From positions 124,001-188,000 of the forward strand of contig JAFEKR010000005.1 of the NCBI GenBank assembly GCA_019022495.1: a stretch of DNA of 64,000 nucleotides. Direction: 5' to 3'. Source of the DNA: Epichloe hybrida (Eukaryota > Ascomycota > Sordariomycetes > Hypocreales > Clavicipitaceae). The position numbers and the translations under genes are program-made. Positions 11,837 to 21,756 of the stretch are shown here, one piece after another. Below the pieces are notes generated by a model. It worked only from the letters and a program-made list of their open reading frames with translations, searched no databases and had not been told where the DNA came from. Within the stretch, counting starts at the first letter, position 1, and each line of letters starts with the position of its first letter.

Positions 11837-12415
11837 CTACAGCTTAGCCAGGACGGCCTCAGCCCCAGACTTGTCAATGCCCTTGCCGTCCTCCTTTTCA
11901 GCATAGACGACCTTGCCGTGGTCCACGGCAATGGCATAGCGAGCCGTGCGCTCGCCCAGCGTCCAGCCGATGGACTTGCTGAAACCGTTGTCGTCGGCAA
12001 AGATGATGAAGTCGTCCCTGACGCCGTTGGCCTTGCCCCAGGCGGACATGACGAAGGCGTCGTTGTAGGCGATGACGAAGGCGTCGTTGTAGGCGATGAC
12101 GACGACTTGGTCCACGCCCTTGGCCTTGAGGGCCTCGCGGTTGTTGATGTACGAGGGGAGGTGGGACGCCTGGCAGGTGGGGGTGAAGGCTCCGGGGACG
12201 GCCACGAGGACGACCTTTTTGTTCCTGAACTCTTCGGGCCAAACTTAGCTTGACTTTGTTGAGGGACCGGGACCAAGAGATATTTGTTACCACATACCGG
12301 CACTGGCGTCGTAGGGCCCGGGGACGCCGCAGGACAAGATGTCGTCTCCCGAGGGGGCCACGTAGGAGAACTTGACGCCCTCGGGGAAGGAATCGCCAAC
12401 CTTGAGACCAGACAT
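11837..12415 (-). CDS. Peroxiredoxin (Prx5/Ahp1-Pmp20 type) with internal 8-aa duplication
   Basis: Minus-strand exons 12415-12298 and 12243-11837 give 174 aa. It is a thiol peroxidase of the Prx5 group, reducing H2O2 and alkyl hydroperoxides with thioredoxin or glutathione. The N-terminus MSGLKVGDSFPEGVKFSY and the active site VPGAFTPTCQASHLPSY (peroxidatic Cys in PTC) are diagnostic, and IGWTLGERTARYAI and SGAEAVLAKL close the fold. A perfect 24-bp tandem repeat (12051-12074 and 12075-12098) encodes IAYNDAFV twice, so the beta-strand after the active-site helix is followed by an extra copy. The second exon begins at GTTTGG (TWPEEF-type join; acceptor AAG at 12244), which is slightly less certain than other joins. 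The frame stays open and the C-terminus is intact. Confidence 0.92.
12051..12098 (-). repeat. 24-bp perfect tandem duplication inside the peroxiredoxin gene
   Basis: Two identical 24-bp units lie head to tail at 12051-12074 and 12075-12098, in frame. They duplicate the residues IAYNDAFV. Identity without any mismatch suggests a recent event, or an assembly artefact. Confidence 0.95.
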
Positions 12416-13789
12416 GGTTGGTGATGGGGAGGGTAAGTGGGTGAGTTTTGGACTTGGGGAAAGAAAGAGTACGGAGCGGGCTTGGAATGATTGCTGACGG
12501 GGGGTTTTTTTTTTTTTTTTTTTTGCACCAGATCGAGATGTTATCACGGTACAAATTGTGTTTAGAGGGAGGGGGTGGGAGGGTCGTGGACTCTGGAGAG
12601 GAAAGAGGCAGGGTTTACAATGCCCCCCCCCCCCCCCACCCCCCCAGTCTTTTGCTCCTCTCTAACAGCTATAATCAGCTAAAAGTAATACTATTATCAA
12701 TAAGCTACAAGAAAAATATATAGGGTATAAAGCGCTACTGAAAGACATCTTATTTTCTATATAAATTGTCCGATCTCCTTTATTTCCTAGCTGACATCGA
12801 ATTAGTTTAATTCCCCCTGTCATGTAGATTTGCAAAATAATTTAAGGGGTGTATCGTAACTTTCCGTTATTACTCTTGGAGGAAAAAAGGTTGGGTCCGT
12901 CCCCAAAGGGGGGGAGGGGCAAACTTGCTCCTATCAGGGCATTTTCTCTATCAAGGTTTTCCAATTGGGAGCCCAACAAAACAAGAAAGAAGTGTGTTAC
13001 CCGCCAGCAACTCAATACCAACTTGTCCACTGATGTACATAGCGATGGCGTCTACTCCCGCCCGTCCCGTTGTTGCCTGTGTACGGATTATCGCGCAGGT
13101 ATAACAGCGCCTTTCCGTCACGCGACTTGCTGCTTCTTTCACGTCCACAATCGGAGCATGGCCCTCGGCAGACCAGAGGCAGGAGCTCGGAGTGCGACGA
13201 ACTCCTTCGCTGAAGTTCGGGTTTTTCAGCCCCCGAAGCTCGCAGATGGGAAATGATGCTTTTCACCTCGTCGCCGAGAGGAGGTTTGGTGACGTTGGAA
13301 CGCAACTAGCTTTGGGGCCCCCGGGGTCGTCGTGGAAGCTCCCGACGTGGCATTCCGACAGAACACTCCATCGTTGCAACTTGAGCGTCTCGACTCCGTT
13401 CACGTGGCGGTACAAGATTCTGATGTTCGCTCGTCGAGTCAAGGCCTTCATTCGTGCACGACAACGACAATTCGGGATTCACACGAAGCCACTCTGCGAT
13501 AGGAGAGATCACATTGACACGAACGCTCTGCTCTTCTTTGCTCAATTGTTCTTGTTGCTCGTAAGCCTCAAAGCGGCTGGCTATAAATTTCCAGGAGTTT
13601 GTTCGCGGCCCCCGATATAAAGGAAGTTCATCAAATCCGAGACTCCAGTTCACATGCCGAAAAAAGAATTGGGTTTTATTTCAGTTTTGCCTTTGCTCTC
13701 TCCCCCCCTTTTCCTCCTGCTCCCCTTCCAGTCTACCATCCAACCATGCCTACACACTACTTAGGGTATATATAGTGCATCGAAGGAAC
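12416..13789. other. Peroxiredoxin upstream region; AT-rich patch, no firm gene
   Basis: Contains an A/T homopolymer at 12507-12524 (T run), a C run at 12623-12637, and an AT-rich patch at 12655-12850 that looks like a small decayed repeat against the GC-balanced surroundings. A minus-strand frame of 115 codons (13653-13306) has a fairly natural composition but no family resemblance, no splice partner and no conservation I can judge, so it is not called as a gene. Confidence 0.5.
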
Positions 13790-14981
13790 TTAGTGAGATT
13801 GGGCAAAGGCGCGGCGGCGGTCACGCTCCTCAGCAATGCTGAGCTTTACACCCTTGCCCTTGGGCAGGGAGATCCAGGGCTTCTCCTGGCCAATGACGAA
13901 GACGTTGCTCTCACGGGTGGCGAAGCTGTTGTCAATGGCGTCCTTGATGTGGACAATGTTGAAGCCACCATCGTGACGCTCACGATGGGTGATGACACCG
14001 ACACGACCCATGTTACGACCACCAGTTACCATGGCGACGGAGCCAGTGTCGAACTTGATGAAGTCGGTGATCTTGCCAGTGGAGAGGTCAATCTTCACGG
14101 TGTCGTTGACCTTGATCAAGGGGTCAGGGTAACGGATGCTATAGTCGGGACACACGAAAACGTTAGCCAAACGGGGGGGGGTCTTTCAATGGTAATACAT
14201 TACAGCCGTTAAAAAAAGCTCGCTCCCGAGTTCATTATTTTTCTTGTTGGGTGGGGGGAGGGGGGACCATGTGATTGGATCACAAAATATTGAGTTCGGG
14301 GGCAGGGCTCGATAAAATCGACCAAAGCTTGATCCAACGGCTGAATGATGTCTGACAGAACTACTCACGTTCTCGCATCGTGCGTGACCAAGAATGGGAT
14401 TCCACCACGACCAAGCTGAACACGCTTGACCTTGCCCAGCTTGTACTCGGCCTCCTCGGTTTGGATTCGGTGGACGGTGAAGCGACCTTTGGTGTCGTAG
14501 ACAAGACGGAAGTTCTCGCCCGTCTTCTCAATAGTGATGACGTCCATGAAGCCGGCAGGGAAGGTCATATCGGTGCGGACCTTGCCATCGACCTTGATCA
14601 GGCGCTGCATGAGGATGGACTTGGTCTCGCGGTAGTTCAAGGCATACTTGAGACGGTTGCGAATGAAGACGATCAAGGGCAAGCAGTCGCGGAGCTTGTG
14701 AGGACCGGCCGAGGGCTTGGGGGCGTAGACACCGGACAGCTTGTCCAGCAACCAGTGGGAGGGTGCGCTAAGGCGCTTCTGATGCTTCTTGCTATATTGC
14801 GATAAGAGGTCAGCGAAAGCTTTCTCAATCCAACATATTCGTCTTCAGTTCAGGTGACGGCAAAACAAGGCATTGGAGGAACACTGCTCGTTTCGTGGTG
14901 AGACCACGAACAATTCAAGTCCTGTAGAACACTTGTGTGGCCGTCGTTGTCCAAATTGTTGACTTACATTCCTCGGGCCAT
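13790..14981 (-). CDS. RPS4: Small-subunit ribosomal protein S4 (eS4)
   Basis: Minus-strand exons 14981-14968 (14 nt), 14791-14369 and 14138-13790 give 261 aa, the normal length. eS4 is a core cytosolic 40S protein that binds 18S rRNA. The first exon encodes only MARG plus two bases, and the join gives [20 protein letters not shown]. The S4 RNA-binding part ([36 protein letters not shown]), the central eS4 domain and the KOW-type segment [20 protein letters not shown] are all present. Two further introns lie at 14139-14368 and 14792-14967. A tiny first coding exon is typical of fungal ribosomal protein genes. Confidence 0.96.
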
Positions 14982-15787
14982 TGTGTCGACTGGCTGTTGG
15001 CGATATCGCGGATGAGGGAAAAGTAGGAGGGAATTGAACCAAGAAGTCGTGGAGCGGCGGAACCAAAGTCACAAATCGCAGGGCCACAACTTTTTTCCCT
15101 TCTAAATCTCGTTAGCGTCGGTGGTCGAGGGGCTTTGTGCCCTACCGCCTAATTTTGCCAGCGCAAGCGAATTCTTTTTCTTTCGGTGGGGGCGCAAGGA
15201 AAGAGATTGAAATCCAGTGACATCTCACGTGACCGGGCTGAGCACCCCATCTATTCCTTTGGGTGCTGTAGCAAGCAGGTACGGACTAATCCGTAGGAGA
15301 CCTCTATTTTTTTTTCGGGTACGCGAGAGGTACCTCGCGCTGGCCAAGATGCTAGGAAGCCGGCCAAGACGAGTTGTGGCTGCGATGTGTGCGATGTAGC
15401 GATTTGTAATCCATACCTGGCCAGATTGCTGGAAAGACGTCGGGATTGCTGGCGATACCTATTAGCCAGTGCGACAACTAACATACGAACAACAGGGACC
15501 GCAGTGATATATTCCCGGTGTGACGCAGAAATAAACTTGATGGCTGCATTAGCGCAAGCTTTGCGAACGCAGAAGATAGTCATAGTTCGCGACCGCAATC
15601 GCAGCATGGATTGAATTAACGTGATTCCCCCCTTCCTCTGCGTCGTGCGACCGTGATTATTCCCTCTCTCCATCTCTTTCATCTTCTCACACTCAACCAC
15701 ACAAAAAAACAGGTCTTGTTCACCACCTAAATCCAACTACTCTCTCCATTCCTGTTCCACATACATGTACAGTCCGCGTATCGGAGT

Positions 15788-15949
15788 ATCTCCTTAACTG
15801 TTGTCCACCTTGTGAAGTCACGTCAGCTAGGGTCTGTATCCAATCGGATAAAGGTGTATTAGAAGTACATCTCCTTAGAGGTCATAAGCCTTGTGGAGTC
15901 ATGTTAGCTGGGGTCTATATCTAATTAGATAAAAGTGGACTAGATGTAC
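15788..15949. repeat. 81-bp tandem duplication, diverged mostly by transitions
   Basis: Two copies about 81 bp apart, each starting ATCTCCTTA, continuing CCTTGTGRAGTCAYGTYAGC and GGTCTRTATCYAAT. By eye the differences between copies are mainly C/T and G/A exchanges, as RIP or deamination would produce. The sequence resembles the end of an LTR-type element. Confidence 0.65.
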
Positions 15950-16110
15950 ATTCCCTTTTATGTAAATAGGCTAATAATTCATATACTAGTAATTTTCCCT
16001 ATTTATAGATTACTACATGACATTTCGCGCACTTACGCGGTTACTAACCTTGTGGCAGCGGTCTTGTGGGGGCCCCACAGACCAACAAGGCTTATAACCT
16101 CTAAGGAGAT
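15869..16110. mobile_element. 242-bp element bounded by 26-bp inverted repeats (MITE- or LTR-like relic)
   Basis: Left arm 15869-15894 and right arm 16085-16110 are inverted repeats of 26 bp with a single C/T mismatch. The 190 bp between them are AT-leaning and non-coding. No convincing target-site duplication is visible at either border, so it may be a miniature inverted-repeat element or a nested fragment of a longer repeat whose first copy is the adjacent 81-bp duplication. Confidence 0.55.
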
Positions 16111-16584
16111 AGAATGGCAAAGGGCGACCCAAAGCCAACGGCCTTTGCTAGGCTACACATCACGTGCAGGATTAAGTAGCTCGAGTTCACCTGTATTAAG
16201 CTTACCGTCCCTAGCTCTGTACCTCCTAGCTCAAACTTGGCGACCATTGCGATGGTTATTATCCCCTTCCAAGCGAATTATTTCCTCAATATGCCTCTCA
16301 TTCAATTTACCTACATAGTGAGGTTACGACCCCCCTGGCTTATGAGATCCTCATATAACCGTCCCGAGGTCTTGTGCAGTGCAGGGCACACGATCCGTAC
16401 GTCCGACGTACGGAGTACATAAGTCCGGCTAATGTTGTCTCTCGCCATGCCATGGTGTCGAGTGTATATTATATAAAGTCCAAGTCTTTCGCACGACTTT
16501 TGTCACGCAAAACATGAAAATAAGCCATCCCTGGTTCCAGCTCCACATCTTTATCCCAAGGCCACGAAGCCCCCATCCAATGAA

Positions 16585-17130
16585 ATGAAATTCCTCGTTG
16601 CCTTCGGCTTCTTTGCCAGCGCCATGGCGCTCGCAACCCCTGCTGGGGTTTTGTCCGATTTTCAAGCCGACCTACAGGCCGTTTCTATTGCAACTACCAG
16701 GTACGTTGGACACGTCGAGATGAAATAAAAGGCCGAATTGGGGATTCCATCTTGTTCACATGATTCTCTTCTCTTTTATAGAAAAGAGCCAGAAGCCGTG
16801 TCCCTCGACAAACGCAAAGCCTTAAAAATATGGTTCAAGATTCCTACAGATACCAGATTTTCTGAAACTGAAGTATTACTTTCTGGAATCTCTGTACTGT
16901 ACGTGATGGCAAGCAAAAGAGCGCAACAACACGGAAAATCGGTAGTCGAATACTTCTGCCAAAGTTTGACGTTTATGAACGCTACTGCGAAGAGTATTCT
17001 GATTACTGTTTTGACCGATGCAAATAAAGAAGTCGGTAAAGTAGAGCTCAAGTCGCAGTCTGTAAGAAGTATATCAATCTTGGAGGAATATTCGGGTGAA
17101 ATAGTCAAGGCGATGATTTCTGACGGGTAA
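16585..17130 (+). CDS. Small secreted orphan protein (effector-like)
   Basis: Exons 16585-16700 and 16782-17130 give 154 aa. The first 18-20 residues, MKFLVAFGFFASAMALA, form a textbook signal peptide with an Ala-x-Ala cleavage site. The mature part starts TPAGVLSDFQADL, has one LDKRK dibasic site near residue 47 that could be a Kex2 site, a single visible Cys (EYFCQSL), and no domain I recognise. The preceding ATG at 16580 hits a stop after one codon, so 16585 is the start. Intron 16701-16781 has GTACGT..ATAG signals. The second exon is richer in A/T-ending codons than neighbouring genes, and repeat-derived DNA lies 500 bp upstream. Secretion is well supported; function is unknown. Confidence 0.72.
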
Positions 17131-17609
17131 TAATTTGGGAGAGGTTCAGCGTCCGCTAAGCGTGGGGCGGGCAACATTTGTATCTTCCTCTGAGATGAGG
17201 TGGTTTAGCATATGAAAGCATAGCAAGAAAGGGCGTGACATGCTCTAATCGCCAAGGAGAGGCGGCAGACGCGTGCTTGTTAATTAGTCAACTGATGCCA
17301 TTCTCGCGGTTTGTCCGTTGAGAAAGTGGTGTGAAAATTTGAGCAGCGTTGCTCAAGTGAAGTTAATCTATTTCCTGACAATTTCCAGTGCTTGCCGGGT
17401 TTCACCCCGAAACGCCGTGGGATCATTGGTTTTCTACAAGACAAATGACCGCCCACACACATAAGCCGCGGTTTTGGTGTCCCCTCTGTTGTCTCCCGCA
17501 AGACGTCTAATGATATGTACATTCGTTACCCCTTCGCCCCAACTCCAAGCCCAAGTTCGTACATTCATAGAATTACAAGGCCATCTGAGCGAGAATGGCT
17601 TTCGCTTCA
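17131..17609. other. Convergent intergenic region
   Basis: Separates the 3' end of the small secreted protein gene (+) from that of the double-Myb gene (-). No repeats or coding signal noticed. Confidence 0.55.
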
Positions 17610-19199
17610 TCAACATCTGATCGAGTAGTGACCATGCCTTTCCGGGCGTGGTTCGGTGACGTATCCCGGGGGAGAAGGTGAGCCGGGGGAATAGTCAGCG
17701 CCGTGTCGTGATAATGTTTGATCAACTCTGGAGTCATCCAGCAAAAGCCTTGCGATGTCCATCTCACCACCCATGAAGTGAGAACCACTGGCTTCCGCGA
17801 GGTCAAAGCCGTGAGGGGGAGGGGCAATGTTGGCCGGGTCGGTCATTTGCAATGGCCAAGTAGGAAGATCATCTTTTGGGTTGTGGCGGCTAGAGCGAGG
17901 AACCTTGGAGGAAGCCCTGTGGCGCCTCAACGAGCTGTCGATGGACATGTCCACAGAAGGCTCAAGGACATTGCCACCACGAGCTCCGGCCTTGGAGTGG
18001 AATGTACCCTTCTCGATGCGTTGATAAATGCTCGGATACTTGTTGCGGACTCGATCTCTCAAATCGGTCGGCTGTCTGCTGGACAGATGGAAACGAGCGT
18101 CGCGCTGAATTTTGGTCCACGCGGGGCCATAGATATCAAGTCCCTCAAGGATCTCGCCATCATCCTGTTCGGTAAAAGGACGTCTTTCACGTCTGTGTGA
18201 TTTTTTAAAGGGGCCATGAATGCCTAGTTCTGCGAGGTCCTCGAGTTTTTTTCGGTGTGCACGGCTTTTCCTGGGCCTAAGAACCGAGTCGGAATCATCA
18301 TTTGGCGAAGGTGAGTCTTGGATGAGAATGTTCTCGGAGTGAATCCCCGTCTTGGCCTTGCGCCCCAGATGTTGAGATGACGCCTTGGGAGAGCCTGCTT
18401 GCGAGGATGGTTTGCTTGAGCCTCGAAGCTCCTCTGGGCAGCAAGTTCTGAATCGGTCTTTGAGATCGCCGGCGGTTCGGTTGTTGAAGGTGAAGTCTGC
18501 ATCTTCCAGGATGCCCGTCCATTTGCCGACGCCATGACGATTCACGCCTAGGAGAAGGTGCTTGGTCTCTTCGTCGGACCACTTTCTACGCGGCTTGGCG
18601 GCTCGCTTCCTGCTCCTACCAGAGGACTTGTCGGCACCGGGTGATGGCCAGCTGCGATCCTCGGACGCGCCGTAGGCATAGTCGTTGAGAGACCTGATGT
18701 TGCCTGCATCATTTTCATGATCCGAGTTCGAGGCAATGGGAGGGAAGAGAGCAGCATGTGGTGGTGGTTCGAGCAAGCCGTTGATGATGGGCGGCACGGC
18801 GGGCGCCTGCTGGGCCGACTTTTGCCTCTTTATAGGGTGATTCATGGGGCGATTCATAGGGTGAGGAAGCTGGACGAAGTCATCCTTGGCGCGGACGTTT
18901 CGGCCCCTCTTCTTTGTGCAGGCGTCATCTGATGCATCACTCGAATCATTGAGGAATCTAGAGCGGCTGCTTGATGAGTCGGCGGCATCTCGATCAAAGA
19001 CGATGCGAAGTGGGTGTGCCGAGGTGGCGTTGGACCGATCAGCTCGGTATGCGGCATCTAGCTCGATTGCAGGCAGCGGTCGCTCCGATGACGAGTGTAG
19101 AGGCAAGGCATGCAAGGGAGGGAGATCGGCATGGTAATTCTGAGGCGAAGAAGCTGGTTCATTTAGTAAATGGATGAGACGCGGTTCGATTGTGGCCAT
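17610..19199 (-). CDS. Telobox double-Myb DNA-binding protein (Teb1/Tay1-like)
   Basis: A single 529-aa exon on the minus strand, ATG at 19199. Two SANT/Myb modules are visible. The first (about residues 200-255) runs RRKWSDEETKHLLLGVNRHG, then KWTGIL, and ends in the telobox-type helix GDLKDRFRTCCP. The second (about 336-390) runs RRPFTEQDDGEILEGLDIYG, then AWTKIQ, and ends TDLRDRVRNKYP. The LKDRFRT/LRDRVRN helices match the VDLKDKWRN signature of TTAGGG-binding proteins. Two such Myb modules are known in S. pombe Teb1 and Yarrowia Tay1, which bind TTAGGG-type repeats at telomeres and promoters. The N-terminus and linkers are Ser/Pro-rich and disordered. Role as a telomere or promoter factor is inferred from motifs. 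Confidence 0.85.
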   Translation of the reverse strand: MATIEPRLIHLLNEPASSPQNYHADLPPLHALPLHSSSERPLPAIELDAAYRADRSNATSAHPLRIVFDRDAADSSSSRSRFLNDSSDASDDACTKKRGRNVRAKDDFVQLPHPMNRPMNHPIKRQKSAQQAPAVPPIINGLLEPPPHAALFPPIASNSDHENDAGNIRSLNDYAYGASEDRSWPSPGADKSSGRSRKRAAKPRRKWSDEETKHLLLGVNRHGVGKWTGILEDADFTFNNRTAGDLKDRFRTCCPEELRGSSKPSSQAGSPKASSQHLGRKAKTGIHSENILIQDSPSPNDDSDSVLRPRKSRAHRKKLEDLAELGIHGPFKKSHRRERRPFTEQDDGEILEGLDIYGPAWTKIQRDARFHLSSRQPTDLRDRVRNKYPSIYQRIEKGTFHSKAGARGGNVLEPSVDMSIDSSLRRHRASSKVPRSSRHNPKDDLPTWPLQMTDPANIAPPPHGFDLAEASGSHFMGGEMDIARLLLDDSRVDQTLSRHGADYSPGSPSPPGYVTEPRPERHGHYSIRC

Positions 19200-19950
19200 G
19201 TTGGGCTGTGGTCCGTGGTCCGTGGTCCGTGGTCCGTGGATGGCTGGGCCCTGTTGGCTTATATTGGTTTGCATGGAGCAGAGGATGATTTCAACGATGA
19301 GACAGGGTACGGGGAGAGAGGAGGATATACAAAGGATGTATGGACCAAAGGCAGGCTGGCGACATGCTCGGGACGTGTTGGGAATTCTTAACGAGGTGGG
19401 TGGCATTAAAGTAAATGGCAGCATGGCAGGATGTCGGGATGTCGGGTTGCAAGCACGTGAAAATCGTCACATGGGACGGGGACGGATGAAGTGAGAGCGA
19501 GCCTTTCTGGTTTGGCCCACCCTGTGCTCGGTTCCCGCTGGGTATTACATACGGCTGGATACGGCTGGGGGGTCCTGGACTCCTGGGGCAGTTCAGGCGG
19601 CCCCCGCCCTCCCTCGCCCCAGTCCCCAGTGGAGTGGCCCCTGCATTACAGAGCACGGATTGCTCTACGGAGCGTCGTGCCGTGTCCTGTCGTGTCCTGT
19701 CGGCTGGTCTTTTTTGTTGGCCATGGCGTCGCCGAGGCTGCAATGTACAATTCCGTCTTCACCCTTCGCCCTTCACCCGTCACCCTTCACCCGTCACCCT
19801 TCACCCTCACTGTCAGTGGTACAGTGGTACACTGTCACTGTACTTTGTACGGACTACCGGGGGTTGCTTTGCTTCCACTCCTACAGTGGGTGTACGTCCG
19901 TACACTTCGTATATTTTCTATTATTCTCGAATTCCCGTGCGAGCTGCATC
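19200..19950. other. Divergent promoter region with short tandem repeats
   Basis: Upstream of the Myb gene (-) and the DUF7704 gene (+). Holds four copies of the 7-mer GGTCCGT at 19210-19237, near the probable Myb transcription start, and alternating CTTCACCC/GTCACCC repeats at 19759-19808. No gene seen. Confidence 0.6.
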
Positions 19951-20765
19951 ATGGCCTCCTCACTACCGGCCATCCCTTGGTTGGTCTTCACCATCCTCGA
20001 GCCCATTTCACTGTCAGTTTCTCTCGACACGTCATGTCCAAATATGCCGAATCCCCGACTCCGTTCCGCATCCCAAGACCAGATAGACGATAGTACATAG
20101 ACGGATAGACCCAGGCCCAGAACCCAGAACCCAGAACCCAGACCCGCACTCGCCTCATTCATGGCCGTCTTTCCGCAATCTGCCCACGGCACGAAGGGCC
20201 GTTGATATTACATGTATTATGTAGCTAATTCATTGTCCGGGTCCTTGTTAATACCCACAACAGCGTGGCTGGCTTCCTCGGCGCCGTACAAGACCCCGTT
20301 TGGTTTGTGACTGAGCAAGTCCCTCAAAAAGCAGCCTCGGCAACCACCGTCACTGAGAACAGCATCGTCCTAGCATGGCAGCTCGGCAATCTATACCTCC
20401 TGATGGCCTTCATGGGTCTATTCGTGCTCAACTCTGCTACTGAGGTCAAAGTTGTACGCAGCTACCTATGGGCCCTGTGGCTCGGGGATATCGGCCATGT
20501 GGCTTTCAGTTGCTATGGTTTAGGAAAAGACCGGATGATGAATCCATGGGAATGGAATGCTCTAGCTTGGGGAAACATCGTCTTCACCGTCAGTACATAC
20601 AATACTGTTCTCCTCCGCCCCCCCTCCCCTTCTCATGTTGCGCCCAATTGTCCTCTGCTCATTGTATCCCCACAGGTCTGGTTATTCTCGATGCGTTCTG
20701 CCTACTTTCTCGGCATCTTTGGCCCAGATAAGCCTATTGTCTCCACCCGAAAGAAGTCTACCTAG
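19951..20765 (+). CDS. Small four-helix membrane protein (DUF7704-type)
   Basis: Exons 19951-20012, 20264-20588 and 20676-20765 give 158 aa. The start MASSLPAIPWLVFTILEPIS, then AGFLGAVQDPVWF, fits the fungal DUF7704 family of uncharacterised membrane proteins. Four hydrophobic stretches are visible: about residues 8-30, 54-75, 85-105 and 125-145. The middle block AWQLGNLYLLMAFMGLFVLN and SYLWALWLGDIGHVAF is typical. The second intron (87 nt) is divisible by three and open, so an unspliced read also continues; the spliced form joins NIVFT to VWLFSMRSAYFLG, which matches the family better. The tail is short and basic (STRKKST). Function is unknown. Confidence 0.8.
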
Positions 20766-21756
20766 ACAAACCCTGACAGCCGAGCCTGGCTGTCAAACAT
20801 GTGGGACAGGCACAAAGGTGAAGTTTGAGAATTAGCTTGTGCTAGAGACCCTCGGCCTGCCAAATTTATTTTCTCATCTCATCTTCAATGCAGGGTGTTC
20901 AGGACGCGGCACATTCTTGATGTTTCGGAAGATGCAAGACGACGTCGATGTGTTGTGAGGCCGGCAAGAAATGGTGTGAGCCTTTGTAATATAATAACAC
21001 ATGCCGTCTAAAACAAAAAGCCGTCATCTTCGCAATTTGTGCTGTCTTCACCGTGAACGTGTGATTGGACGCGCTTTTTCACGGATGTGCATACATAAAA
21101 CATCAACCAAAAAGTCTTGGCATGACTTACTTTTATTCGCACATTTGCACGTGTCAGGCGCTAAGCAAGTTACCTTATCCTTCGGACTCGGCTGGGGTGG
21201 GGATACCGAGGACACCGAGGACTAGGAAAGGAAGTATTAGCGGCTCTCTCTTAATAGAATAGCAAACAAAAGTCCGGTTAGCGGAAGGGACACAGCAGGA
21301 AATGCCCGATGACCGGCTGGGGCAGCCAGCCTAGTTGTTCGAAACGCAGCACGGCAGAGTACAAACGGAGTATGTACATCAGTGCCATGTTTCACGCCCA
21401 CGAGCCAGCCAATTGATGACGGGCGACATCCAGATGGGCCAATCACAGTAATACCTTAGAGCCCTGTCGGGGCAGAGCGAGCAACGTGCCAAGACGGGGT
21501 CTGTTGGGGGGGAAGAACACAAAATCGGACGCAAAACACCACGGTCTTCGGTAGGGTTAGGGTTAGACTGATCACAGTGTCATCACGTGATTCGAAGATC
21601 CAGAGTCAGCTAATGAAATCAGCCACACGGCGAGCACACACACCTGATTTGAACATCAGGGGCAAAACACTGTATCTGCCCTCACTCACTTTGCTCCTCT
21701 TACTTCTCGCTTCATTCATTGTTCAGTCAAAGCCTATCCATCCAACCGGCGAAGCC
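20766..21756. other. Intergenic region upstream of the TRF-like gene
   Basis: About 1 kb with no gene. Includes the TTAGGG motif at 21552-21566 listed separately. The hydrophobic in-frame extension upstream of the TRF start (from an ATG at 21613) is not included in the gene because it does not resemble telomere proteins. Confidence 0.6.
21552..21566 (+). promoter_or_regulatory. TTAGGG-type telobox upstream of the TRF-like gene
   Basis: The 15-mer TAGGGTTAGGGTTAG spans two and a half telomere repeat units and lies 190 bp upstream of the chosen ATG at 21757. Double-strand TTAGGG-binding proteins (TRF/Taz1, Teb1, Tbf1, Tay1) bind exactly such double motifs. It could be a promoter element for the gene or an interstitial telomere relic. 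Confidence 0.6.

Larger units (their letters stand above)
14982..16584. other. RPS4 promoter region, then repeat-derived DNA
   Basis: 14982-15780 is the RPS4 upstream region with no gene. From about 15788 to 16320 the sequence becomes repeat-like: an 81-bp tandem duplication and a 26-bp inverted repeat (listed separately), followed by AT-leaning DNA. A long minus-strand frame at 15251-15736 has no recognisable features and is not called. Confidence 0.55.

Noticed and set aside
13306..13653. 115-codon minus-strand frame with fairly natural composition
   Set aside because: No domain, no splice partner and no conservation evidence; left as intergenic.
15251..15736. 161-codon minus-strand frame upstream of RPS4
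   Set aside because: Lies in the RPS4 promoter region, unlike any protein I know, and its 3' part overlaps a promoter-like pyrimidine region.
18886..19137. Plus-strand frames opposite the double-Myb gene
   Set aside because: Shadows of the well-supported minus-strand coding exon.
21552..21566. Chromosome end or telomere
   Set aside because: Only two and a half repeat units with normal genes on both sides, so not a telomere.
21613..21756. Upstream ATG extending the TRF-like protein with a hydrophobic leader (LTLLLLLLASFIV)
   Set aside because: A secretion-type leader makes no sense for a telomere DNA-binding protein; the ATG at 21757 starts a basic nuclear-type N-terminus.
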